A stretch of DNA of 64,000 nt. Source: Chitinophaga pinensis (GTDB lineage Bacteria; Bacteroidota; Bacteroidia; NS11-12g; UBA955). The notes beneath the pieces were generated by a model, which was not told where the DNA came from, searched no databases, and was given only the letters and a program-made list of their open reading frames with translations. Every line of letters begins with the position of its first letter. Position 1 is the stretch's first letter. The stretch covers positions 310,001 through 374,000 of the forward strand of contig CAMBXL010000001.1 of assembly GCA_945871905.1 (NCBI GenBank), in the 5' to 3' direction. This document shows positions 1-9,012 of this stretch, in pieces. Position numbers and translations under genes: made by a program.

Positions 1-1
1 A

Positions 2-661
2 TATAATTCTTCGGTTTTGCTTGTTCAATGCGATGTAAGTAAGGAAAGTGATTGTAAGTTTTTAATAGAAGAAACTATTCGTCAATTTTCTACTTGTGAT
101 GTTTTAATAAACAATGCAGGTATTAGTATGCGTGCAATTTTTAATGATTGTGATCTAGAGGTTATAAAAAAGGTAATGGATGTGAATTTTTGGGGAACCG
201 TTTATTGCACTAAACATGCTTTACCATATTTGCTTCAATCCAAAGGAACTGTTGTTGGTGTTTCCTCAATAGCTGGTATTAAAGGATTGCCTGCAAGAAC
301 CGGCTATTCTGCCTCAAAGTTTGCAATGCATGGTTTTTTGGAATCGCTAAGAATCGAAAATTTAAAAAGTAATCTGAATGTATTAATCGTTTGTCCTGGT
401 TATACAGCCTCCAATATTAGAAATTCAGCTCTCAATAACAAAGGGAATAATCAATCAGAAAGTCCCCTTGATGAGGCTAAACTCATGTCTGCAGAAGAGG
501 TTGCTCAAAGGATTGTAAAAGCTATAGTATCTCGTAAAAGTTATTTGTATATGTCTTTTGATGGTAAGATGCTTTTTTGGTTGAATAAGTTTTTTCCTTT
601 ACTAATGGATAAATTAGTTTTTAATAAAGTTTCTAAGGAAAAAGACAGTCCTTTTAAATAA
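2..661 (+). CDS. Short-chain dehydrogenase/reductase, 5'-truncated by window edge
   Basis: C-terminal ~219 residues of an SDR-family NAD(P)-dependent oxidoreductase. The reading frame is open to the first base, so the start and the N-terminal Rossmann glycine motif lie outside the window; a TTG at 17 is in frame but is not the real start. Visible SDR signatures are the NNAG strand motif (LINNAG), the catalytic serine region (VVGVSSIAG) and the catalytic YSASK (YxxxK) motif. SDR enzymes interconvert alcohols and ketones; the substrate cannot be told. The gene ends 2 bases before the convergent stop of the next gene. Confidence 0.9.
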   Translation, partial: YNSSVLLVQCDVSKESDCKFLIEETIRQFSTCDVLINNAGISMRAIFNDCDLEVIKKVMDVNFWGTVYCTKHALPYLLQSKGTVVGVSSIAGIKGLPARTGYSASKFAMHGFLESLRIENLKSNLNVLIVCPGYTASNIRNSALNNKGNNQSESPLDEAKLMSAEEVAQRIVKAIVSRKSYLYMSFDGKMLFWLNKFFPLLMDKLVFNKVSKEKDSPFK

Positions 662-663
662 TA

Positions 664-3201
664 TTATCTGATTAGATGAAAGGTTCCACGGAACCATCTC
701 TCTACATTGTCGCAACCCACATATTTGGTGTAAAATACATAAACATCTTGTGGTGCTAAATCGCCTTTTATAGTTCCATCCCAAGTAACCGAAGGGGTAT
801 TGGATTCGAAGATTTGTTCACCCCATCTGTTGTATAATCTTAGTTGGTAATCAGCACCAGGGTCACTGTATTTATTGCCTGGATACACATCGTTAATATT
901 GTCTCCATTTGGCGTAAATGCATTTGGCATAAACAGGTCCGAAGGGAGCGCATTAGGGTCTTCTTTAATTTGGATAGAATCTGATATGATACAACCATTT
1001 TTGTTTCTAATGGTTACGGTGTATGTGCCTTCTTGTGTTACAACAATTTGCTGTGTTGTGGCACCTGTATTCCATAAGTACTCTTCCATATTGTCTGCTG
1101 CAATTAATGGATATCTTGAGGATAAACAAATGACAGTATCGCTACCCAATCCACCATCTATTTCTGGATATTGAATAATGTTAATAGTATCAGAAGCCAG
1201 ACATCCTTCTTCTGTTTCAATGTTTATAAAATACTTGCCAGGGGCGGATACAAATAATTGTTTACTAGTAATTTCCCCGTTCCACAAGTAGGATTTGTAA
1301 TTTCTTTTGGGGTCTAATGTTCGAGAGATAGGACCACAATAAAAGGTATCTGGTCCCAAATCTAATCCAATAAAGTAAAAGTCAATATCGGCAGTGTCGT
1401 ATATTGTACAAAGTTTGTTTGCCGCGGTTACAATATAACGTCCCCTTTGGGAAACAGTAATTTGTGGAGTTGTATCACCTCTATTCCATAAATATCTAGT
1501 TTCTGCTTGAGTTTGAGTGTGGAAATTTTCGCCATCTAAAATGGTTCCTGTACCTTCGCAAATAGAGGTGTCTCTTAGTCGGGTTCTTGGAGGTGGATAT
1601 AATACAAAGGTAATGCTGTCTTCGCCTAAACAGCCATTTTGATTAACTACTTTTACCCAATATGACCCAAGCGAAGGGATAAAAACGGAGGCGTCTGTTG
1701 TATTGTCGTTCCACAAATAGGAACGATAACCATCTTTTCCTTTGTATGTAAATTGAACAAAGCTGTCTCTACATATGACGGAGTCTGGGCCTAAATCCAA
1801 CTTACTTAAATCATTGAAAATATCAATGGTGTCTTTAGAAGAGCAAGGGAAATCAGTAGCTGTAACAATGTATCTTCCTGCTTTGTTTACAGATAGATTT
1901 CTTGTTGTTTCGCCGGTGTTCCAAACATAACTTAAATTGGGTGGATTGCTAATTAATGTAGTTGTAAAAGGGCCACAAAATAAAGTGTCTTTAGGCAATT
2001 GAGTTTTAAATCTCTTCTTTACTTCTATTTCATACCTGAATGTATCCGAGCATAAGTTTGTTTTTGCAACAAGTTGGATTGTGTAGTTGCCGGGAGCGTT
2101 ATATCTAAAGGAAGGATTTGTTTGTATTGAGGAGTTGTTGCTGCTGTTAGGGTCTCCAAAATCCCACAAATAGCTTGTTCCTCCTGAACTTCTATTTTGG
2201 AATAGGACTAAGTCGGATTCGCAGCTTAAACTAGGCGCAAAGAAAGATGATACTACGTCAAAAACACATTCACTAATGTTAAACTGATAATCTCTTTTGG
2301 TTTCGCCTATTAATACACCTTTTCTATATTCCAATACTTTTACTCCAATTACATAATTTCCGGTTCGGTCTGGTGTTAGTGTCAATTTCCCTGTTCTGCT
2401 ATTGACACTTAATGTAGGTTGACCATTAATTTGAAAGTTGGTGTTATAATTGCTTGTCCACTGTACTTTTCTACTATTATCATCAAAAGGGTAGGTCGGA
2501 GGTTTAGTATTCACTGGATCAAAAATGTTGGGTTTAACGCCAGTAGGACTTCCAACGTCATCATCTCCACCTAAAAAAGGTTGATAAAGTTCGTAAACCA
2601 ATGAATCTCCATTGTCATCTATGGCGCTGTGGTCAAAATTTAAAGGTGCATTTGTGCATAAAAAATTGGGGGGTAAATATTTAAAAAAAGGAGATGAGTT
2701 TCCCATTTTTACATCCTTAATTTCTGTCCAATAAGTGGCTCCTACATCGTCAGGAAACATAATATTGTCAATAATTCTGTTTCTGCAACAACGTTCAAAT
2801 GTAATAGTGTAACCCCTGCCAGAATTATCTGGTAATGATAATTGAGTCGTGTATGTATAACGAATGACACATTCAGTTGGTTTATTTTTAATGCAATTGT
2901 AATTTAAGTCAGCAATTTTTGTAGGATTGAAACCTTGGATGTTTCTTTTGCTCAGTGAAAGTAAAGCACTGTTCTTGTTTCTGTTGTCAAAAACGTGAAT
3001 GGTGATGCCCTCAACATCATCTTCAATAACACCCTCAAATGCATTTTTACAGTCAAAATAAACATATAAGGTAATGTTATATAGGTAGTTATTGCCACTT
3101 CTTCCTGCATATTTATACATCATTTCACCCCCTACAATGTGAGAAGCGCTTGATTTAAATGCGAATAAAACACACAATATGACGGTGACAATTAACCTCA
3201 T
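664..3201 (-). CDS. Secreted T9SS type-B (gliding motility-associated C-terminal) protein with PKD domain
   Basis: 845 aa. It has an N-terminal signal peptide ending near ASHIVGG, a region of about 300 residues of unassigned fold, and a PKD-type beta-sandwich at about residues 315-395 (YLWDFGDP motif, NPSFRYNAPGNYTIQL). Several repeated Ig-like units follow, with the pattern LGPD..C...YLWN.G.....V...G.Y.V.....GC..SDTI. The C-terminal ~90 residues contain FTPNGDNINDV and YNRWGEQIFES, the CHU_C/TIGR04131 domain that directs type IX secretion and surface anchoring. It is probably an adhesin or cell-surface protein; the ligand is unknown. A possible -7 element (TAACTTTG on the minus strand, 3219-3226) lies just upstream. 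Confidence 0.88.
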   Translation of the reverse strand: MRLIVTVILCVLFAFKSSASHIVGGEMMYKYAGRSGNNYLYNITLYVYFDCKNAFEGVIEDDVEGITIHVFDNRNKNSALLSLSKRNIQGFNPTKIADLNYNCIKNKPTECVIRYTYTTQLSLPDNSGRGYTITFERCCRNRIIDNIMFPDDVGATYWTEIKDVKMGNSSPFFKYLPPNFLCTNAPLNFDHSAIDDNGDSLVYELYQPFLGGDDDVGSPTGVKPNIFDPVNTKPPTYPFDDNSRKVQWTSNYNTNFQINGQPTLSVNSRTGKLTLTPDRTGNYVIGVKVLEYRKGVLIGETKRDYQFNISECVFDVVSSFFAPSLSCESDLVLFQNRSSGGTSYLWDFGDPNSSNNSSIQTNPSFRYNAPGNYTIQLVAKTNLCSDTFRYEIEVKKRFKTQLPKDTLFCGPFTTTLISNPPNLSYVWNTGETTRNLSVNKAGRYIVTATDFPCSSKDTIDIFNDLSKLDLGPDSVICRDSFVQFTYKGKDGYRSYLWNDNTTDASVFIPSLGSYWVKVVNQNGCLGEDSITFVLYPPPRTRLRDTSICEGTGTILDGENFHTQTQAETRYLWNRGDTTPQITVSQRGRYIVTAANKLCTIYDTADIDFYFIGLDLGPDTFYCGPISRTLDPKRNYKSYLWNGEITSKQLFVSAPGKYFINIETEEGCLASDTINIIQYPEIDGGLGSDTVICLSSRYPLIAADNMEEYLWNTGATTQQIVVTQEGTYTVTIRNKNGCIISDSIQIKEDPNALPSDLFMPNAFTPNGDNINDVYPGNKYSDPGADYQLRLYNRWGEQIFESNTPSVTWDGTIKGDLAPQDVYVFYTKYVGCDNVERWFRGTFHLIR

Positions 3202-3239
3202 TTATTATATTAGACGTACAAAGTTAAAAAAAGTTTCAT

Positions 3240-6191
3240 TTATTTTTGATTTATTATTTTCATATATTGATTCAAAAACTGTTCCGCTTCTTTTTTCTTG
3301 CCAATTTTTTCTAATTCAGTGCCCATATAATAGTAAGCTTCAGCATTGTTTGGTTCTAATTGTATAGCATATTGCAAGTTCATAAATGCAGAATCCAATT
3401 CGTTTAATCTTAATTGTGCCTTACCTAAACCTAAATAACCCCTTCCAACATTTCCGTACGTTTCCAAAAATGAATAAAAATGATTTCTGGCCAAATCGTT
3501 TTGGTTTTGTAATAACTTAATTTCTCCCATCAATAATGGGGCAGAAGCATTCTTTTTGTTTTTGAAAGCTTGAGAAAGGTTGTCGTATGCTTTGGTTAGT
3601 AAATTTAAATCAGGGCTGTTCGGGTTTTTCATCATTGCCTGAGTGTACATCACTTCTCCCACACTTTGAAGGGCATCATAATTGCCAATTTTTAATTTAA
3701 TGGCAATGTTATAAAAGTACAAAGCGCTGTCTAATTGCATTTTTAACTTATAAGCATTGGCTACTCCTCTGGCAAATTCCTCTTCTAAAGGGTTATACTC
3801 ATAAGCCAATTTATAAAAATAAAGAGCGCTGTCGCCATTATTCTTTTTTAAATATTGATTGCCTTTGTGACCATAATGGTTTTCTGCTTTTACAATTGCG
3901 GTTATGGGAACTCCACCAACATTGATAACATGTATAGTGCCTTTGGGCGGCCAATAACCATCTAATATTTGGTTTTTTGAAAGAGTTCTTGTACTCCAAA
4001 TAGCGTAATCCCAATTGTTGTTCATCCATTCCATTTCTCTAGTCCATAAACAAGGGACATCTTTGCCTGCTTCAACAAATGTTTTTAAAGCTTCTTGATT
4101 CGAATTTGCATTGATTTTGAATTTAGGATTGCCATTGTTGTCTTTTTCTAATATTTCTGGTTTGTTTTTTACAAGCCATTCAAAAGCCTCTCTTGGTGTT
4201 TGGTTCCAGTAATCTATGTCATAATGTCCATGAGCCCCTTTAATCCCTCCAATTATTTCATTGAAGTACATGTATTGATAAGGGTGGTTTTTTATATTCC
4301 AAGCGATTGGACTTATTAAACTCGCAATGAAAACTCCCCAAATTACTAGTCTTACTGTTTTATTCTTAAAGAATAATCCTATTTGATGCCAAGCTAAAAC
4401 AGAAAGCACCGTCAATGTTGGGTAGATAAACAAAAAGTGTCTCCATCCATTATACACATATGATTTTTTGTAAATAGCGTAAGCCAATGGGAAAACAGAA
4501 GAAAATATCAGTAAAAAAAGAATTAATTTACCCAAAGTATCTTTTTTAAACCAATTGATAATCGGGCCAATAAATACACCAAATAATAATCCTACAGGGG
4601 CTGTTATTAAAATCATTTTAGGGATATAATACCATGGTTTTTCGTACAAACGAACACCCTCAAATAATTCATAATAAGTTAGCAAGCCAAATTTTTCAAA
4701 TTGTTTTAATGCATTAAATACACCTGTTAAGGGTTGTCTCAATGCGTATGGCCAAAAGAATATTCCGAAAATATAGGCACTAATGGAGATTATTACAATT
4801 GTTTTAATATGTGTTTTAAAGGTTTTATTGGCATTTTTCTTGAACTGAAAAAACAAACAATACAATCCAATAAACATTACCATATATCCAAAAATAAGTA
4901 ATGCACCAACCCTTACACTCAAAGCAAAACCGATAGCAATGGCAAGCATTACTTTGGTTTGATGTTTCGGCTTAGGTAATTCTTGAAGCAGTTTTACTAA
5001 GTAGTAAATGGACATGATATAACCTGTTGCAAAAGGAATATCTTTGGAATTGTTAAAGAAATGTCCATACAAGGAAGGCGATGCGAATAAAGCAATAACC
5101 GTAATTACTGCGGGAAGCCAACCAGAGAGTCGTCTAACAAGTAAGGCTGTGAATAATACTAAAAAGAAACCAATAATTGAATCAACCAAATGTCGCGCAT
5201 AATACTCGTTTTCAAATCCAAATGTATTATTAACGGCACGGATTACTAAATCCACACTTGAACCATAAGAGAGTTTCCCGAATTCGCTAATTTTAGGGTC
5301 AAACATTGTTGTGTCACTTCCAAAACTGGTGTAAAATTTGATAACATGTTTGGAGAATTCATTGTGTGCAGGTTCATCCCAAGTGACATTGTAATCTTTG
5401 CTGGTGTAAGCCATGCCAATGAGAAGTGTCAAACATAATACAGCAAATGTTTTTTTATAAATAGGGGCATTAATATTGGTCCAAGAATTAGACTCTTCCT
5501 TAATATTTGTTACTTTGAAAAAACTAGTCCAAAACAGTTGAAATCCTAAAAGTTTATTCTTAATAGCAGATTTTAAGCCATCTCCAAATACAAAATCATT
5601 GGCCCCTAAATCAAATGAAACGGGCGTATTTAGTTGTTCCTTTTCAGTAAGTGCAGCAATATGCCAAGCGTCTTTAATTTTGTTTTTAAGGACAATCTTT
5701 TCAAACAGGTCTAAAGGCATTAAAACGGCTTCACAAGTTGATAAGTTAGATTCAACTCCTGAAAATAGTTTACCCCAAAAGTTAGTAATGTAATGAAGAT
5801 ATTTTTGAAAAAAACCTGATTTTTGAGGAAGTAAACCATCAGCAACAACAACTTTGTTCGTGACAAATACCTTATTGGCTTTTTGAGACCATTTTAAGTA
5901 AAGCGAAGGCTCGTTTGCCAAAGGAAGTTTTAATGGAATTACATTTTTAATGTTCTCATCAAAAGTAACGCCATTAATGATTTTGATTTTTCCGTTTTGA
6001 ATCAGATTTTCAATTTCTTTGGACTTCAACGATTGGTCCGAATACAATTCTAGCGGGTGGTTTGGTTTGAAACAGATTTCTGCTAATTGGATTAAATCTT
6101 CTTCGGCTTGAGGTGATCCATTTGAGGATACAATATAAATAGCCGTGTTTGACCCATTTGATTTGATTTTATCACTTTGATGATTGCTCAT
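3240..6191 (-). CDS. Large membrane protein: GT39/ArnT-like glycosyltransferase core with C-terminal TPR repeats
   Basis: 983 aa. Three parts are visible. Residues 1 to about 240 are soluble and could be a degenerate GT-A-like domain, but I cannot name it. Residues ~245-680 hold about ten hydrophobic segments. The first is followed by an extracytoplasmic WDEPAH acidic motif, and NNSKDIPFA occurs further on, as in lipid-phosphate-sugar-dependent glycosyltransferases (GT39/GT83, ArnT/PMT type). Residues ~790-983 contain tetratricopeptide repeats (SALYFYKLAYEYNP, SALYFYNIAIKL, AFMNLQYAIQLEPNNAEAYY). A role in glycosylating protein or envelope glycan from a polyprenyl-linked sugar is inferred. 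It lies 24 bases downstream of ruvA on the same strand but may be a separate unit. Confidence 0.75.
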   Translation of the reverse strand: MSNHQSDKIKSNGSNTAIYIVSSNGSPQAEEDLIQLAEICFKPNHPLELYSDQSLKSKEIENLIQNGKIKIINGVTFDENIKNVIPLKLPLANEPSLYLKWSQKANKVFVTNKVVVADGLLPQKSGFFQKYLHYITNFWGKLFSGVESNLSTCEAVLMPLDLFEKIVLKNKIKDAWHIAALTEKEQLNTPVSFDLGANDFVFGDGLKSAIKNKLLGFQLFWTSFFKVTNIKEESNSWTNINAPIYKKTFAVLCLTLLIGMAYTSKDYNVTWDEPAHNEFSKHVIKFYTSFGSDTTMFDPKISEFGKLSYGSSVDLVIRAVNNTFGFENEYYARHLVDSIIGFFLVLFTALLVRRLSGWLPAVITVIALFASPSLYGHFFNNSKDIPFATGYIMSIYYLVKLLQELPKPKHQTKVMLAIAIGFALSVRVGALLIFGYMVMFIGLYCLFFQFKKNANKTFKTHIKTIVIISISAYIFGIFFWPYALRQPLTGVFNALKQFEKFGLLTYYELFEGVRLYEKPWYYIPKMILITAPVGLLFGVFIGPIINWFKKDTLGKLILFLLIFSSVFPLAYAIYKKSYVYNGWRHFLFIYPTLTVLSVLAWHQIGLFFKNKTVRLVIWGVFIASLISPIAWNIKNHPYQYMYFNEIIGGIKGAHGHYDIDYWNQTPREAFEWLVKNKPEILEKDNNGNPKFKINANSNQEALKTFVEAGKDVPCLWTREMEWMNNNWDYAIWSTRTLSKNQILDGYWPPKGTIHVINVGGVPITAIVKAENHYGHKGNQYLKKNNGDSALYFYKLAYEYNPLEEEFARGVANAYKLKMQLDSALYFYNIAIKLKIGNYDALQSVGEVMYTQAMMKNPNSPDLNLLTKAYDNLSQAFKNKKNASAPLLMGEIKLLQNQNDLARNHFYSFLETYGNVGRGYLGLGKAQLRLNELDSAFMNLQYAIQLEPNNAEAYYYMGTELEKIGKKKEAEQFLNQYMKIINQK

Positions 6192-6215
6192 TTTAAGTAT
6201 TTTTTTAAATAAAAG

Positions 6216-6806
6216 TTACAACTGTTTTAGAGATTGTTTAATTAGGAACTCGACACTTAACTCTAGCTTATTGTTATTGGTGATTTTGAGTAGTGTTTTT
6301 TCTGCAATATTTCGTTGAAATCCAAGGGCTTGTAATGCTAATAATGCTTCATCAAATGATTTAGGTGCTGCATTTACAAATTGGTCAGGATCCATTGATT
6401 GGGAAAGTTTGCCGATTTTATCTTGTAATTCTAGTATAATTCGTTGTGCCGTTTTAGGTCCAACACCTTTAACAGCTTTCAACAAAGACAAGTTTCCAGT
6501 CGAAATAGCACTTATGATTTCTGTGGGAGATTGCCCGCTTAATATCATTCTAGCAGTGTTCGTGCCAACCCCATTTACTATAATAAGTTGTCTAAATAAT
6601 TGACGCTCAGTTTCGTCAAAAAAGCCATAAAGGTAGTGGCCATCTTCTTTAATGGCCAAATGGGTTAAAATACGAATGTTTTTTTCCGATTTTATCTTTT
6701 CGTATGTGTTGATGCTTATTTGTAAATGAAAGCCAATTCCATTGCAATTTAGAACCAAGAATGCAGGATTAGCATGTTCTATTTTACCTTCTATAAAATC
6801 ATACAT
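6216..6806 (-). CDS. ruvA: Holliday junction branch migration protein RuvA
   Basis: 196 aa, the normal RuvA length. The N-terminal OB-fold (MYDFIEGKIEH.. NGIGFHLQIS) is followed by two helix-hairpin-helix motifs (LIIVNGVGTNTARMIL and LLKAVKGVGPKTAQRII) that bind the junction DNA backbone. The C-terminal domain III (DEALLALQALGFQRNIAEKTL) contacts the RuvB motor. RuvA tetramers hold the four-way junction during recombination repair. The gene starts 3 bases after the ilvE stop, so the two are probably co-transcribed in the order ilvE-ruvA. Confidence 0.96.
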   Translation of the reverse strand: MYDFIEGKIEHANPAFLVLNCNGIGFHLQISINTYEKIKSEKNIRILTHLAIKEDGHYLYGFFDETERQLFRQLIIVNGVGTNTARMILSGQSPTEIISAISTGNLSLLKAVKGVGPKTAQRIILELQDKIGKLSQSMDPDQFVNAAPKSFDEALLALQALGFQRNIAEKTLLKITNNNKLELSVEFLIKQSLKQL

Positions 6807-6809
6807 AAG

Positions 6810-7889
6810 CTATGCAATTATAGATTCATTTTGTTCTATACATTTTACCCAATTATGAGTATCAGGTATTTGCAAAGTTTTAATTAATTCTAATTCAGTT
6901 TTTAATTTGAAGCCCAATAAATCTTCAGTTACAACTAAATTGTATTTTTCGTCACGGAAACCAAAACAATCAATGTGAGTAATGGTCGCAGCAGTTCCTG
7001 TAACAAACATTTCAACTAAATCACCGTTTGAATGCCATTTAAGTAAATCTTCAACTAGAATTGCTTGTTCGAAAATTGGAATTTGATGGTCTTTTATCAT
7101 TTTAATGACGGAATCTCTTGTAATTCCGGCAAGTAATGAATCTGTTAAATTAGGGGTATAAACGCCATTTTTGGTAACAACGAAAATATTGCTAGTACCA
7201 GTCTCTTCCAATTTAGTATGTGTAATTCCATCGGTCCAAAGGACTTGGTCGAATCCATCTTTTTGAGCTAAATTCCTAGGAAATAAAGAAGCCGCATAAT
7301 TGCCTGCACATTTTGCGCTTCCAACCCCACCAGCAGCAGCTCTTGTGTAATGCTCTTCTATTTTAACTTTAATGTTCCCTGCATAATATGAACTAACAGG
7401 GCAAGCATAAATCATGAAACTGTAATTGTCACTCGATTTTACACCCAAAAAATCATCAGTTGCAAACATAAAAGGTCTTATATACAATGAACTTCCCACT
7501 GAGGAAGGAATCCAATCTTTGTCTAAATTTACTAGTTTGGATAAAGCCTCCATGAAAATTTCTTTTGGTAAGTGAGGCATACTCATTCTGTCAGCAGAAC
7601 GGTTTAATCTGTTTAAATTTTCTTCGGGTCTGAAAAGAGTTATTTCACCATTTGGTGTTTTGTAGGCTTTCATTCCTTCAAAAATAGATTGACCATAATG
7701 AAGAGCTGAAAGGGTAGGACTCATTGGAATTTTTCCAAAAGGAACGATCCTCGGGTCGTGCCATTCATTATCGTGATAATCGCAAATGAACATATGGTCG
7801 GTAAAAACTTTACCAAAACTGATGTTATTTGGATCGAAATCTGAAATTTTTGAATTTTCTGTGGGATTTATTGTAATTTTGAAACTCAT
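6810..7889 (-). CDS. ilvE: Branched-chain amino acid aminotransferase
   Basis: 359 aa, fold-type IV PLP enzyme that interconverts branched-chain amino acids and 2-oxoacids. Diagnostic segments are SALHYGQSIFEGMKAY near residue 61, the PLP-binding lysine in GGVGSAKCAGNYAASL (about K193), and the LEETGTSNIFVV and GITRDSVI motifs. The length and the N-terminal pattern fit the longer, eukaryote-like BCAT class common in Bacteroidota. It is divergent from the hypothetical gene at 7914, with only 24 bases between the start codons, so promoter elements must overlap coding sequence. A fused branched-chain-type 2-oxoacid dehydrogenase E1 is encoded elsewhere in the window (46611). Confidence 0.95.
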   Translation of the reverse strand: MSFKITINPTENSKISDFDPNNISFGKVFTDHMFICDYHDNEWHDPRIVPFGKIPMSPTLSALHYGQSIFEGMKAYKTPNGEITLFRPEENLNRLNRSADRMSMPHLPKEIFMEALSKLVNLDKDWIPSSVGSSLYIRPFMFATDDFLGVKSSDNYSFMIYACPVSSYYAGNIKVKIEEHYTRAAAGGVGSAKCAGNYAASLFPRNLAQKDGFDQVLWTDGITHTKLEETGTSNIFVVTKNGVYTPNLTDSLLAGITRDSVIKMIKDHQIPIFEQAILVEDLLKWHSNGDLVEMFVTGTAATITHIDCFGFRDEKYNLVVTEDLLGFKLKTELELIKTLQIPDTHNWVKCIEQNESIIA

Positions 7890-7913
7890 TTCACTTGCGA
7901 AATAATCAAAAAA

Positions 7914-8414
7914 ATGGAGGAAAACCTAATTTTATCAGAAAATTTTCCGGAACTACTCGCCCAATTTATGGATGGGGAGTTTTATCAAATTCAAGAGAGT
8001 CGTTGGTATGACAAGTTTGAATACGAAGGAGAGAACAAATATCGCTTTTTAAATATAGTTAATCACACCGAAAATAAAAGTCTTTCTGAGGAGGATAGTT
8101 TGTTCTTTTACAAGTTTACAAATGCCATTCAATCCGAAAAATACAAAATGGATAAAGATGGTTTTGCTGTTTTAAACATTAGTCTTTATCCTGGCGTGGA
8201 ATGGAAGAACATCATTGAAGTTTTTCAACCTAATTTTTGTTTCTTTTGGGGTGTGAGTCCCTCTCAATTTGGTGTAAATATTAACAAATACAAAGCATCT
8301 GTTCACGATAGTATTAAAATGCTTTATGTGGATAGTATGAATTCGGTTTTTTCAAACAGTTCGTTCAAGTTACAATTATGGGAACAAACAAAGCCATTGT
8401 TCGGTATTAAATAA
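7914..8414 (+). CDS. Conserved-looking hypothetical cytoplasmic protein
   Basis: 166 aa with no signal peptide, no membrane segment and no motif I can name. It is rich in aromatic residues and acidic near the N-terminus (MEENLILSENFPELLAQFMDGEFY). The central segment FAVLNISLYPGVEW..IIEVFQPNFCFFWGVSP looks like an alpha/beta protein core. It sits 13 bases upstream of rdgB in the same direction and is probably co-transcribed with rdgB and queA. Its size and position suggest a small accessory protein, but no function is assigned. Confidence 0.75.
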   Translation: MEENLILSENFPELLAQFMDGEFYQIQESRWYDKFEYEGENKYRFLNIVNHTENKSLSEEDSLFFYKFTNAIQSEKYKMDKDGFAVLNISLYPGVEWKNIIEVFQPNFCFFWGVSPSQFGVNINKYKASVHDSIKMLYVDSMNSVFSNSSFKLQLWEQTKPLFGIK

Positions 8415-8427
8415 TCTTTTTTAATGT

Positions 8428-9012
8428 ATGCAAGAATTGATTTTTGTATCAACCAATAAGGGGAAGATAAATGAAATTAACCAACTGTTAAAAGAAGGTT
8501 TTAATGTCAAAGGATTACACGATATTGGTCATTTTGGAGAAATAGAAGAAACAGGGTCTACACTTCAAGAAAATGCCTTAATAAAAGCACAAACGATTAA
8601 TGATGTATTTAAGATAAATTGTTTTGCCGATGACAGTGGTTTGATGATTGAATCACTAAATAACCAACCTGGCGTAAAAAGTGCAAGATTCGCAGGAGAA
8701 AAAGCTACAGACGATGCTAATATTAATAAAGTTTTAAATTTAATGGAAGGGGTGGAAAACAGAAAAGCCTCTTTCAATACCGTTATTTGTTTAATATGGA
8801 ACAATGTAAACTATTATTTTGAAGGAAAAATTGAAGGTAACATCGCTAAACAACCCTCAGGGGAAAAAGGATTTGGTTATGACCCAATATTTGTGCCTAA
8901 TGGGTTCGATGTTTCGTTCGCACAAATGACAAATGAAGAAAAAAATAAAATTAGCCACAGGAAAATAGCAGTTCAAAAATTAATCAATCAACTCATTAGT
9001 TTTGCCAAGTAA
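8428..9012 (+). CDS. rdgB: Non-canonical purine NTP pyrophosphatase (RdgB/HAM1)
   Basis: 194 aa, typical family length. It hydrolyses dITP, ITP and XTP to monophosphates and keeps deaminated purines out of DNA and RNA. Motifs seen are the N-terminal FVSTNKGKINEI loop that binds the triphosphate, FADDSGLMIESL with the catalytic acidic residue, PGVKSARFAG, and the C-terminal EKGFGYDPIFVP and MTNEEKNKISHRKIA signatures. ATG 8428 is preferred over ATG 8424, which is in another frame. The stop overlaps the TTG start of queA by 11 bases. Confidence 0.95.
   Translation: MQELIFVSTNKGKINEINQLLKEGFNVKGLHDIGHFGEIEETGSTLQENALIKAQTINDVFKINCFADDSGLMIESLNNQPGVKSARFAGEKATDDANINKVLNLMEGVENRKASFNTVICLIWNNVNYYFEGKIEGNIAKQPSGEKGFGYDPIFVPNGFDVSFAQMTNEEKNKISHRKIAVQKLINQLISFAK

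Noticed and set aside
875-1174. Plus-strand open frame inside the T9SS protein gene
   Set aside because: It has no family features and runs antisense to a gene with clear domains; it is a shadow frame.
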